Below, piece by piece: positions 1 through 10,839 of a stretch of DNA of 64,000 bases. A program made the translations under genes and the position numbers. The stretch's first letter is position 1. The number at the start of each line of letters is the position of its first letter. The notes below the pieces were generated by a model. The model saw nothing but the letters and a program-made list of their open reading frames with translations, was not told the origin of the DNA and did no database searches. The DNA comes from Paramarasmius palmivorus. Lineage: Eukaryota > Basidiomycota > Agaricomycetes > Agaricales > Marasmiaceae. The stretch covers positions 682,001 to 746,000 of the forward strand of contig JAYKXP010000011.1 of the NCBI GenBank assembly GCA_037176845.1, in the 5' to 3' direction.

Positions 1-866
1 GCCTCCGAGACGGTGGCATCCTTCTGAAACGGCGACTCGGATAAGTTATGACCAACCGCCACCGCCGGTTCCGCCGACAAAAGATTCGGAATCGCACTCG
101 CAATTTAGATTTGATTAAATAGTCTTCTCGAATCACTGTGCACGTTGCGAAAGATTATCATTTGCGCGATTGGAAGCACCTTTCCTCATGTCTCTGGGAA
201 GGTTTTGTCTTATCTCTCGCCAATTACAGCTTACTGTGCGTTTCTAGTGCAACCCGGTGCTGTAGTTTGTTGTTCTTGGCACCCGAACCAGAACCAGAGA
301 ACCAGAGAACCAGAACCAGAACCATACCACTCATCGATCCGAGGAACCAAAGACCGTAGTCTGTAGACCGTGCCCACGACCGTGATGTTGAACCAACGAC
401 AAAAGCAAATTTTATAATTTTTCCTAAAAGTAGAAAAAAAATTATGATTTTACAACAACGAAAGAAAAGACGAGTCCAACGAGTGACTAGAGCAACGGAT
501 GCGGTGAGGGGCGAGGAGGAATGAGGGATTCGGGTGGGGTAAAAGATAGTTAGAGTTATAGATAGACACAGTCCGGGTGTTTGGGGGGTTGGGGGAGGCG
601 TAAAGTCGTGACGGGGTAGATTTCTAATCTACTAGGAGGCAGTAGGAGAGAGGTTAATGAACAAGCAAAAACCAAACCAAACCAGGGATATAAGAGTAAG
701 AACAGGGAGCAGAGACCAGAGGTATTAATACTGAATACTCAGACAGCATAATAAATAGAAGGAAAGCAATTTATAGGGATAGAAAATAGATAGATAGGCG
801 TCGAAAAAAAGAGGTATACAGATCCAGGAAAGATGAAGGACGAAAACGAGCGTACCGTCCGTCCGT
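1..866. other. Gene-free flank and likely 3' region of the bHLH gene
   Basis: No convincing coding region is seen. A short imperfect tandem array of the hexamer AACCAG and related units lies at about 283-335. The stretch from about 400 to 866 is A-rich and lies directly downstream of the minus-strand bHLH gene, so it probably contains that gene's 3' untranslated region. Confidence 0.4.
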
Positions 867-2077
867 TTACATCATCATCGCAAACGCAACACCTGGATTT
901 CCCATACCTCCACCCATCTGAATATTCTGACCCCTTTGCATCATCTGCATCGGCATACCCAATCCGCCCCAGCCAGGTTCAAAACACTGACCCTGACCCG
1001 CAAAAGACCGATGAACGGGCATTTGCATATGGGGTGGACTAGCACTACCGGACGACGTAACGCTTGCGCTTCTACCTCTGCCTGGGTAACCAGCGAATGG
1101 AACCTGCGGAGGAATCTGGGGCATTCCACCGGAGAATTTCTCCTGAACGAACGCTGCTGAATCAGGGTACGGATTGCCTGGAACGGTGACGTGGCTGTCG
1201 TATACGCCCAAAGCGGGGTTCTCGAATGATACGGCGGTTGGGCTTGCGATCATTGGTCCGTGGCTGTGACCATGGAATGACTGGGACCGTTGAGGTTGAG
1301 GTGGCGCTGGGTAGGTAGAAACCGATACCTGAGGTCTGAAAACCTGCGCCTGCTGCTGCTGGGCAGCAACAATTCTTTGCTGTTCCTCAACAGTGATAGC
1401 TCCGAATTCATTGTCATCAACTGGGGTGCCATCATCGTACATGCCGTATTCGTCACCGTCTTCCTCATCAGCCGCTCCGATCGGGATGACTTCTAGTTCT
1501 TGGTTCAAGACCATTCCGAATCCTTCGCCTCGTACTGGTTCTTCGATCCTAGGGATACCTGCTCGGTCTCTCCATTCGTTGAGTTCCCTGCGGAGGTTAT
1601 CAGCCTCTAGCTTGACAACTCGGAGTTCACGTGCGGCTAGGGCACGGTGTCTACGGGAAGCATGGACATGGGCGATGCTAGAGTTGACAATGGCTGATTT
1701 AGAGGGGCGCCGAATTTGAGAGAGATTGGGCAATAGTTTAGCGAGGTCCTGTATAGGTAGAGATAAGGCTATCAGTTAATAGGGAAGCACTGATGGAAGA
1801 AACGTCATGTGCTAACCAAAAACCTTCCATTCAATGTCTCCCTCCTAGCCCTTTCGACAGCGTTGTGAGTTGCTCTACGTTCAGCAGTGTTGGCTCTTCG
1901 AGATGCTTTGCGTTTGCCGGTGGCGCTACTGTTTGGGTTGCTGCTGTTTCCGTTTCCGTTCTCGCTGTTTGGTAAAGTTTGCTGTCCTGCAACTGGAGAA
2001 ACGGGGGTTCTAGGATCTCCACCGTCCGAGGAAGAACCGGTCGAAGGAGAAGACGGAATGGTGATTGGGAGAGTCAT
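867..2077 (-). CDS. bHLH transcription factor
   Basis: Nuclear DNA-binding regulator predicted to bind E-box-like sites as a dimer. The gene has two exons, 2077-1817 and 1748-867, split by a 68-bp GT-AG intron, and encodes 380 residues. The intron cuts the bHLH domain. Exon 1 ends in a lysine/arginine-rich nuclear-localisation-like stretch followed by the basic region THNAVERARRETLNGRFL. Exon 2 continues with helix 1 (DLAKLLPNLSQ), a loop with RRPSK, and helix 2 (SAIVNSSIAHVHASRRHR). A leucine-containing coiled coil (KLEADNLRRELNEWRDRAG) then extends the dimerisation interface. The His-Glu-Arg pattern of E-box binders is present (H and E of THNAVER). The rest is low-complexity Gln/Pro/Ser/Met sequence typical of activation regions. 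The ATG at 2077 was chosen because further upstream codons in frame are not ATG. Targets cannot be inferred. Confidence 0.85.
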
Positions 2078-4081
2078 AGTCGAGAGAGAGAGAAATATCA
2101 CTGTTTTACTATTGGGCTACGCGACAAAATAGTCTAGCGGACGCCTTCAAGTTTTGTAGTGGGGAAGTTGGGGGTTTCGCGAGCAGAGCTCAAGCGATAT
2201 CGGATTACTTCTTCGTTGTGGGGTAGGTTTGCGGAAGTTGTGAAGCCGGCAAGGGTCGCGAGATCTAGAAATGCGACATTGAGTCAATAATTTGCAAGAT
2301 AAAATCTATAATTCTGAACACATACTCCAAGCGTGGTCCTTGTTACGGCGGGGGAGAGACGGAGAGAAGGGGAACGAAGAGAGAGGAAGGGGGAAGGTGG
2401 ACAGCAGCGTCCTGGGACAGTGACTCTTGGTGGATGGGAAAAGGAAAGAGGAAATGACTGCTCTGATTAATCCGTTTTCTACAAACAGAAAAAGGAAGTT
2501 GGTTCCCATCACAACAATCACATATCGGTCAGGCGCTCCGGAAATGGCAGGTCTAAATCAAAAGTAACGAGCTCTAATCTCGTAGTAACATTCAACCTTT
2601 TCGGCAGCTTTTGTCTATCATGGCAAGTAATTGTCAACTTGATCCCCAGCGACATGAGGCTACAAAACATGAGGCCTTGACCCTCTATTATCAGGTGATG
2701 TGGCGTTTTCCCCGTTAACCAAAGGATATCGAACGACAATCTAGCGGATGACGAGCCAGGGTCCTAAAGGGACCAAGAAGAAGAACGGGACACAAGGAAG
2801 ATACCTCAAGGAATCGCAAGACCCCTCAAGGGACACTGGGCTGATGATCTTTTCACTGATGAACCAGTGAAAGAGGGCCAACACAACGAAACGTTTGACA
2901 AGGGCACCGGTCTATACTGAATATGAATCTGAATGAATACTGATCATTGATGCAATAACGACCTTGGAAAGGTAATGGGGACAAATACATGGCGTGACGA
3001 CAGTGCAGTCAGGTGTAGTCCCATCTGGAGGTTGGAAAAACAGAAAAAAAGATAAGAATCCGAATTACCGAATATCGCAAATTCTCACCAAATGTCAGCC
3101 CAAGTGTCACCCCTTCTGACGTGCTCCCCTTGAACCTTGGGACCTTGGACCTTGGTGATGAAACTCGTAGTAGCACAGTTGCAGTAGTCCTAGGCGTTTC
3201 ATCCACAACTAGTGGCACAACTGTTCTACCACAGCTAGCACCAACATATCATCAGTCATGTAGAGCTCAAATCTTCACCTCAAACATGAACACAAACCTT
3301 ACTTTACCGCTACACATATCACCTGCATCCCATATCAGGAAACACATGAAACGGACAGCGTGCTCCATGTTCCCCAGAACCGAGGCTGACCCGAAATCCC
3401 CAAGCGCTCATATAGCTATTGCAAATAGACCAGGAGCACTCTCTCAGCTGGTTCAAGCGTCGCGGTCATTTTTTGATGCATCGACGTTTAGCACGGTCCG
3501 GAAGGTACTGAACAGTATGGGACCTCCTCAGCCACATAATTTTGAGTTTAAGACCTCGTAACATTCAATTTTTTCTCGAGTAGCTGGCCGGGATCGATCT
3601 CTGTTGCGACGAAATCGGAATCAGGACTCATCAGATGAGCCGAGCTCTACAGACACAAAAAGAGTCAGACGTACCAAGCTCCTTGATATATCAGCACGGG
3701 CAAGAACATGCTAGCCTTCGACGCCGAGATGTATGAAAGAAGATGATCTTTCCCAGTATGAATATCCAGACGGGCTGAATTTGGATTCGGAACAAGACGT
3801 GGTGGTCGAGGACAAGGGCTTTAGACGCCCAAACGTCACGCCGGGGTTTTCTTCTCCTTCCATGTCTCTGCTAAGGCTCTTAGACTCTTCTACACTCCAG
3901 CGCTGAGCGCACTGATCAATTCTTTTCCTTGGCAAAGAGCTAAAGTGATAGCAGATCTCCCCGACATCTTGATGTATTGTTCGAACGATTCATAACTACC
4001 AACCCGGAGACCTGATCTCCTGAAATACGTGCATCTTTAGCACAGCTCCGAGTCTAAAATAATTGTGATTTACAGCTCTCA
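2078..4081. other. Gene-poor stretch, no recognised gene
   Basis: The first 200-400 bases are probably promoter and 5' untranslated region of the minus-strand bHLH gene. Beyond that there are only short reading frames, such as 3121-3561 plus and 3711-3935 minus, without recognisable domains or splice-consistent extensions. The stretch may hold old transposon debris, but I cannot name a family. Confidence 0.35.
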
Positions 4082-4622
4082 CAGCTATTTACGAATCCCT
4101 AGAAACATTTTATCGTAAATCGAGGCTTTTGATGGTGTTTACATCCAAACAAAGGGCTCCACTCGGCCAGACACGCCGACCCAGCGCTTGTCCGGCGCTT
4201 GCAGCAGTCACGTCCACAGTAGCCAACCGTACATTGACTACCACCACCACAGTCAGAACATGATATCCGATAAAACTGCTATGCTATATAGAATATCATT
4301 TACGCTGCTTCCGTCGGTGAAACCAAGAATTCAATGACTGAGGTCAGTTAATGAGGTCGGCAACTAGGCATGGATTTCGAGGGATGCATAACGATTCAAT
4401 CCCTGTGTCAAAGAGGAAAACTCAAGTGAGATACAGTAACCTCTCTGTACTTCTTCACATAAAGTCGGCGGTGAGGAAATCAACGCGACTGCTGAAGCGC
4501 GAACAAGCGCTGGGTAAGCGCTGGGTCGGCGTGTCTGGCCGAGTGGAGCCTTTGTTTGGATGTAAACACCATCAAAAGCCTCGATTTACGATAAAATGTT
4601 TCTAGGGATTCGTAAATAGCTG
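4082..4622. mobile_element. Non-autonomous element with long terminal inverted repeats (MITE-like)
   Basis: The 541-bp unit starts CAGCTATTTACGAATCCC and ends with the exact reverse complement. The two ends match over about 108 bp with a single 1-base indel (an extra G in the left copy near 4155). They then diverge through GCGCTT-rich motifs, two copies on the left and three on the right, before both show CAGCAGTC. The interior of about 280 bp has no coding potential. Long, nearly identical inverted ends suggest a MITE or foldback element that moved recently. No clear target-site duplication is visible next to the ends, so the superfamily is open. Confidence 0.75.
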
Positions 4623-5259
4623 CAAAGTATGTACGTGCTTGAATCGTTGACTCGGATCTTCATGATACTCCAATTCGAGGCTGAAGCTCCCATTGCCAAC
4701 ACCTCGTCGCTATTCCCTCAGTGTCCACATCCTCCGCAGTTCCCCGCATCGCTAAGGGAAACCCGGTCGCGAATCATGAATCTGATACATACCACCTTCG
4801 CAAACTCGCACATCCAGCTACTACCTATTCATTCGCGTACAGAGAATTGAATTCCTGGTCAACTATATCCCTAGAATCTCACTTTTTAGGCGAGCGTTAT
4901 GTTTATTCTGACAAGGATAAATATAGTGTTTGAATTTTTGCTATTACCGTACTCGAAACATAGTTTACACCGCCGGCATCTCTTGGAATGAATAATCTTC
5001 TCTTGCCAACGCTCTCCATGTAGATACCTTTCCATCGCCAAGCGACCTGAAGGTTACTGCGTGCGGGTAGACACGTCCACTTGAATATAACCGTGTGCGG
5101 AGAAAAACAATTCTATAATCATGACCATGTTATTACTGAACCCTATGAATAACATACTACACGACACTCTCCAGCCACAACCTAGATTCCTTATTAACCT
5201 CGCCCATTCGATATAGCTGTACCCAACGGTTCGACCGAAACTCCATTCGAGCATATTCT

Positions 5260-5930
5260 TTGAGTCCCAAGGATCTCAGACTCGGCTCGAGCAGCGTAAT
5301 CTTCCGTTTCAGCGCCAAAGAATGCGGGTTTATCAGTGGTTACACGAGGGATGCCTGCGTAGTGTTCGTTAGTAAATCAAGACCGCGATTTGTTCAGTGA
5401 ACCATATTTACTACATTCGTCGTCTTCAGGTCCAATACCAGAGAGTATGGGCCTATAATAGTTCACTGGCAGAGGGGCGACGAAACCGCTATTAAGCAAC
5501 GCCACCGTCTGGATGTGACGTCTTTCTTCGCCGGAAATCCACGAAGGCCGAATTGGATTTGAGATACCCTTTGAGAATGCCATGAAGAGCAAGGTCCGTA
5601 GTCCATTGTGTAGCGTTTTCAGGGAACACGGTGTTGGGGAATTTGTCAAACTAGACATTCGTCGGCTCGATCCAGGAAGAAGACACGAATAACGATACCT
5701 TGCTCTTGATAAGTTTATCAAAAAAAGGACGCGGTCGGGATATTATTGTACGATTCTAGACGTGAGCATCGAGCCCCTGGTTTTTTGTGAGATATATATG
5801 AGATTTTCCATGCAGAGCATCAAACAAAAAAAACTCACCAATCGCGCCCGATGAAAACCGCAGTCTCCACGTTCTCCGCGTTCAAGATGTTGGCGATGAT
5901 ATCCTTTAGACAAGATTTAGCTATAATTGA
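5260..5930 (-). pseudogene. Epoxide hydrolase (alpha/beta hydrolase) pseudogene
   Basis: Conceptual translation on the minus strand gives recognisable soluble epoxide hydrolase blocks in order. These are DIIANILNAENVETAVFIGRDW, a 5' splice site, then GSMLTSRIVQ, a stop, YPDRVL, the cap-domain segment ATQWTTDLALHGILKGYL, then PSWISGEERRH, GFVAPLPVNYYRPILSG, EDDE and, after another intron-like gap, a DKPAFFGA strand. The intron with GT-AG ends (about 5767-5845) restores D-W-G-S, the nucleophile elbow. Lesions are a TAA stop at 5743-5745 where a tyrosine is expected, a TAG in the frame of the cap domain, and a frame change between the LKGYL and ISGEER blocks. The C-terminal His region and the N-terminal HGFP oxyanion block were not found. 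The copy is therefore dead and probably truncated. Confidence 0.65.
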
Positions 5931-6934
5931 TAATGCCAGTCATAGGACGTAGACAGAAACCCACAAATATCAGGAAGGGAGCGTTCAGCAGGTCGGTCCG
6001 ATGCTTGATGCTCGCAACTGTAACGTTCGATGGTAAAGACAAAACAGGATAAAAAATGTCACAGTACGTGCCTGCATATCAAGCTTTTGACCGGTATTGA
6101 CAGAGGCACCACATCCAGGCCTGATCCCCGTGTGTTGAAAGAGCGCGGTTGTGACGAAACGAGATGTATTTCATAACCCTGGCTAGAGTCGGAGTCAAGG
6201 CTTGTAAGGCGACGATTCAGCCTAAGGACATACGTTTACAAACCCAGAATGCTGACGAATGTCTCTGGAGATGATTCAGAATCTCTGGAATTCTCGTCTT
6301 CGTCAGCGCGGAGGGGTGATATCGATCCAGGGATGCAGGACCTGTTTCGAGACACAGTTAGAACTGGCACTTTGGGTGAATGAGCGAAGAGACTGACAGT
6401 GCGTAAAATGCGTTCCCACCTAAAGGAGATCATTTGGCTCGAATCCTCAGATGAAAGATGGAGCGCATCACGTCGAATCGCTGAGTGGGAAGTGTGGGAG
6501 CCTGAGCTAACGACGGTTGCGCAGTACTGACGAGGAATGTGGGTTTATTTCCATGTGCCGACGGGAACAGAAGATTGGTTTGCCGTGGCTTGTTTCGACT
6601 GAAAGCCCACAGGCGAGGAGAACTGATTTAAAAAATTTCGAGATCAGTAACCTTCGTTCAAGGTGATGGAGACAACCGCACCTCGTCAGTAGTCCTCAGA
6701 CGCGACTTCATTCACTGCGAATGAGTAGCGTTGCCATTCGACTCATTCTTGCCCCAAAGGACTCAAGCTCGTTGCCTTTGTAAGTTCATAGACATTCTGA
6801 AAACTGACGGTGCAGTATTGATATTAGTATAACGAGCTTTTAAGTTAAAATTGCGATGATCCAGCTGCGTACGCACCCTGGAGTAACTACTTGGTTTTTC
6901 TAGCAGAAATGATTCTTTAAACAAGACTTGGAAG
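5931..6934. other. Intergenic, no supported gene
   Basis: The stretch may include the degraded 5' end of the epoxide hydrolase pseudogene (up to about 6200) and the promoter of the kinase-like gene. The short minus frame 6236-6433 has no recognisable domain. Confidence 0.3.
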
Positions 6935-8654
6935 ATGGTGGTTGAGAGTAAGGGACACCGTGACCTATCAGGCGCTCAACGCAGTAGTAGCGCTACCATC
7001 ATCTCTTCAACCACCGTTCATGTTCCCGAAGACATCCCACCCTACATACTGCAGAGTAGGGCACCAACCTCATCAAACAGTGGCGGGTTCGAGACTTCGA
7101 GTCCACTGAGGCCTGAGCCTGTGAAGTGGACCCACATTAATTCTGCTTGGCTCTGGGCAGCAAACAAACAAAGATGGCTTGACCGTTGGACTCACTATGG
7201 ACACCAGTCTGTGCAACATACCAAAAGGTATTCTCGTGGACCTTGGTAAGAGCGCTTGAAATCTGGAAAAGGAATTGAGTCTGACATTTTCGCGACAGAC
7301 ATAGATGGAGACCTTAGCCTCAGGGATCGCTCAGCGCACCTCCTCTACAGGGATGGGTGTATTATACACGTTGAAGCATCCACCATTGCGGAACTTACAT
7401 GGACGGGAAGGCTGGTCAATGATGAGACAAAACGAGAAAAGCAACTACAAATCATAGTGCGTGCAGATACTGTTCCATGAAAAGTGCCATACTAACTAAT
7501 TCGCTAGATGCGGCTATTTGAAAACGTCAAACTTAAGCACAACCAGGCATTGCGTCTCAAATATAGTCATAAATCCAAAGATTACAAGCTCGTCAAAAAG
7601 ACGCAATTCGAAGACACTAAGATTACCGTTTCGTTATGGCTGCCCAAGGCCCAAATCAACGAACTTCAACTTATCAGATGGATAGGCTGGAACCGTTCAG
7701 TCTGTTTGTGGAAGGGCCGACAACTAGGTCAGTGCGAAACATCATGGATCACGCCCTACTTACAATGTTTATGCCTCCGGACAGACGTCGATATCGCATG
7801 GGCCAGTGGGATGATCGCGAAACTGGACAAGATAATGAACGGCATCAAATTATTGAGCCAATTGGATCTTTGCTTTCAGCCTATCGCGCATGTCTTGCAC
7901 AAGGACTCGGTGATAGGCCTTGCATCTGAGCGATTGTCAGGTCGAGCAGTTCAGTATGGGGACCGAAGTCTGGTACGTTTCATCTTCGCCAAATATGTAT
8001 TCTCTATTAAACAATCTGAAATAGATCTACGAAGCAATATCTAAGCTGCATCGACATCGAATTGTTTATCATTCAGGATACAGTGACTTCATGATCGCGA
8101 TCGACAACGGAAAAGTCCGTATCATAGACAACTTTCACCTTTTTCGACGCTACGAGGGACCAATTACCGGTACAGAAGCCGACTGGATGGCAAAAGCATG
8201 GCGCACTGTAAGGACCATGTTCTTGCAGATTATAACAGGAGAATATGGACCGCCCTGCACTCCTGGAGTAGGCTATATCGTAGAACCAATACTCTACAAG
8301 TATTACCAACACGACGCCGAGCACCCCCTCAACAACCCCAAACTCACTGCAGGGTTTGCATCGCTACGCTTTTCGAATCCACGCTCAACGGAACTGGAAG
8401 CTGGTATTGCACCACGCCGGTTGGAGAGGCACCGTTCCACTTTTCGCCATGACCGAACGTATCCCGTGGTGGTATCTTCCACCCACAATTCCCTTACTAG
8501 CATTGCTCAGCAGAAGCTTCTCCCATACATCTCCAGGTCGATGTCCACTTCATCGTCGGTGACGTTATGCTCGGCTAGCGGAAGCACCATTGCTGACGAA
8601 CGGGATGGCTCCAGCGTGGACCATGAGGACGCCATCGTGGAAATCGTTGATTGA
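6935..8654 (+). CDS. Divergent kinase-like (pseudokinase-like) protein
   Basis: Four exons (6935-7245, 7324-7456, 7508-7972, 8025-8654) join in frame with GT-AG introns of 50-78 bp and give 512 residues. The C-terminal half resembles a protein-kinase fold. There is a VCLWKGRQ strand that could hold the ATP-site lysine, then SVIGLASERLSGR as the hinge-side region. The catalytic-loop position reads IYEAISKLHRHRIVYHSGYSDFMI, and IDNGKVRIIDNFHLF sits where the DFG strand would be. The loop aspartate of HRD is missing (YHSGYS), and DFG is replaced by DNF, so catalysis is doubtful. The N-terminal half is Trp-rich and not recognised. Homology to a kinase is inferred from spacing and motif remnants. 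It could instead be a fungal-specific family that only resembles one. Confidence 0.5.
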
Positions 8655-8975
8655 TAGGGTCGCTCGTGTCGGTGTAGACTCTCCTTCCTCTCGAGCCTTC
8701 TTCTCGCTTTCGAATGTGTATTCATTCAAGGTATTTTGGATCCTATCTTTTCATGCTTTCTTATCCTCGTCTTGTGTTGCTTTCGATTTGCTGCTTTGGA
8801 TATAACACCTCGCGCTGTATTCTATCCCTTCTCTAGCCTTTTTTCTTGTACGCTCGTCCGCAATTGCTTCGCACGGTACTAAATTCCTGGAGATCTATCT
8901 CAGGTAACAGGCGAATTTTATTCTGACAAGGGGAAATATTATGTATAGTATCCATGCTGTTATGTACAAGCACCG
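8655..8975. other. Convergent 3' region
   Basis: T-rich sequence between the ends of the kinase-like gene (plus) and the first F-box gene (minus). No gene is seen. Confidence 0.4.
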
Positions 8976-10444
8976 TTAATTATAGTACACAAACATCGGA
9001 CACAAACACTCCCTCTCTTTACACCACCGCATATCCTCCTCGATTGCGTTCAAATGAATGATCTCCTGTTGATGCCTAGACCTGCCGCGCTCTTCGCTTT
9101 TCAAAAGCTCAAGCGGGACGGTCCTATCCTCAAACTGTAGCCTCTTCAACCAAGGCACAAACCGCTCCAATACTCCATCGAACTCTGTTCGGTACGGTGC
9201 ATCTGGTAGCCCGGCAAGTGTAACGCAAGATAGATGATCATGTGGACTGGAAAAACGAAACATGTACAGGAAGAGCTCTGTATCGAATTCCCAGCCTGTG
9301 ACCGTGAACGCCTGTAAGAGAGGCATTTTAACGGAGAGATCGCAATATTTGCTGATTTGTTTCTCTAGCAAGTCGGGTGTGGGATTGGGGTAATATGTAA
9401 AAGCACTAAGCATTCATAACATCAAGATTGCCAGTCATACTCACTTTGGTCACCATGCAGTCTCTCAATCGGGTCTTTGTCTCTCTCGAAAAGAAGCGCC
9501 AAACGTACCAGATCCTTCCCAAAATACGACAACGCCTGTCCGATTGCTTTCCATCTCGCAAAGGGATCACGTCCAGAAAACGACGGAGGTACCCAATATC
9601 TGTCTTCTTCAGTCATATCCCAATCGGATGCATCCTCGAATTCCAGCTCCTCCAAACAGGGAAACTTGAATTTACCCTCTATTAGGCGGAAGAACGCGAG
9701 AAAATCGACTGCTAGTGTTCGGATGTGAGGTAACATCCTAGCTCCAGCCGGGGCTTCTTCATGCCGAACGTGTATGTCCCGACACATCAACGTCTCCAGC
9801 CCATCCCCCATCGCTTCCAGAAGTTCGTAAAAGTGATCCGGAGAATCAAACGTTGCAGACCATATATCCAAAGTGGTTATACCTCGGAAGCCTGAGAGAC
9901 TCTGGATGATGCAAGAGTCGAGGGGATAAGGCCATTCGTATGGATCGCCGGTTATTGAATGGATGTCAATGATGGAGATAGTTTTGATGCCTTTGAAGAC
10001 CTGAGTGCACCATTTTAAGTCGTCTGATTGTTGGATGAGTGAAGAAGGCTCGTCGGCGCAGATAGTAAACTTGTTCGTTCTGTCTAGGACGAGGCTACAG
10101 AGCGGTGAGGAGTGGAGTGTTTGAAGGGTTTTTAAGTTGCGATGGATAGATGTGTAAGGCGGGAACCAGAAAGACAGCCTATCAAAGAGGTGCTTTCGGG
10201 TAGGAAGAAGCCACGCTCTGGAGACGAGAGAGCAACTGCAAAGGTCGGGGAGTGATTCGGGAGACGCTATGAGGTGTAGGATTATTTGCTCGATGACTTC
10301 GAATGGGAGATGAGGTGCACTTGGCCGTCTGATTCGGCTTATCAGATGACGGCTGATGGAGACTGGGAGCACCCATGTAATTAGAGCAAGGCAGAAGAAT
10401 ATGGACGAGAGTAAACGGTTCAAGGGGTCTCCAGTTTGCTTCAT
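8976..10444 (-). CDS. Membrane-anchored F-box protein, copy 1 (intact)
   Basis: Predicted substrate receptor of an SCF-type ubiquitin ligase. Two exons (10444-9445 and 9364-8976) with an 80-bp intron join in phase and give 462 residues. The start matches its paralogues, which open MKxx. Residues about 7-30 form a hydrophobic helix (LLSSIFFCLALITWVLPVSI). An F-box follows (APHLPFEVIEQIILHLIAS, then LPDLCSCSLVSRAWL). The middle has an LRR-like region with the family motif DDLKWCTQVFKGIKTI. The protein ends with a cysteine motif, MRWCKERECLCPMFV. Related copies lie at 10.8-12.1, 52.3-53.8 and 55.9-57.3 kb. The neighbouring truncated cullin-like genes suggest joint function, which is inference. 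Membrane topology is predicted only from hydrophobicity. Confidence 0.82.
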
Positions 10445-10706
10445 GGTGAGGGAAAGGACAAAAAGGGGCGGCCAATGTCTCATCCATCATGCAGTTTCTA
10501 AGCATGGCAAGGAATTAACTGAGTAGTGAGGATTCTGAATCGTTGCACATTGATGATACTCACCACGTAGTGAAGACAGCAGCAGATAAGCCTCGAGAAT
10601 ATTGGATTGAGAAGATATCTCACTGCATATAATAAGACGAGTGCCAAGGTGGAAGAGAAAACATTGATGGACTGGAAGTCTGGAGTGCTCGTTCCTTTAT
10701 CTCGGC

Positions 10707-10725
10707 CCGGGTATTAAATACCCGG
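10707..10725. promoter_or_regulatory. Near-perfect palindrome upstream of F-box copy 1
   Basis: CCGGGTATT, one A, then AATACCCGG. The 9-bp arms are perfect and lie about 260 bp upstream of the F-box copy 1 start codon. The spacing fits a binding site for a dimeric regulator, but no factor can be named. Confidence 0.3.
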
Positions 10726-10839
10726 TCGTTCAATTCTCTGGCGTTGGCAGCATGTTCCGTGTAATCAGACATTCATTGAAGCCCAAAGCAAAGCATACAG
10801 TGCGTCTTGTGCAATCACCGATTACATCTCATCTAGAAA

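Noticed and set aside
2740..2990. Possible LTR fragment (repetitive-looking sequence with CTCAAGG units)
   Set aside because: No second copy, primer-binding site or retroelement protein in the window.
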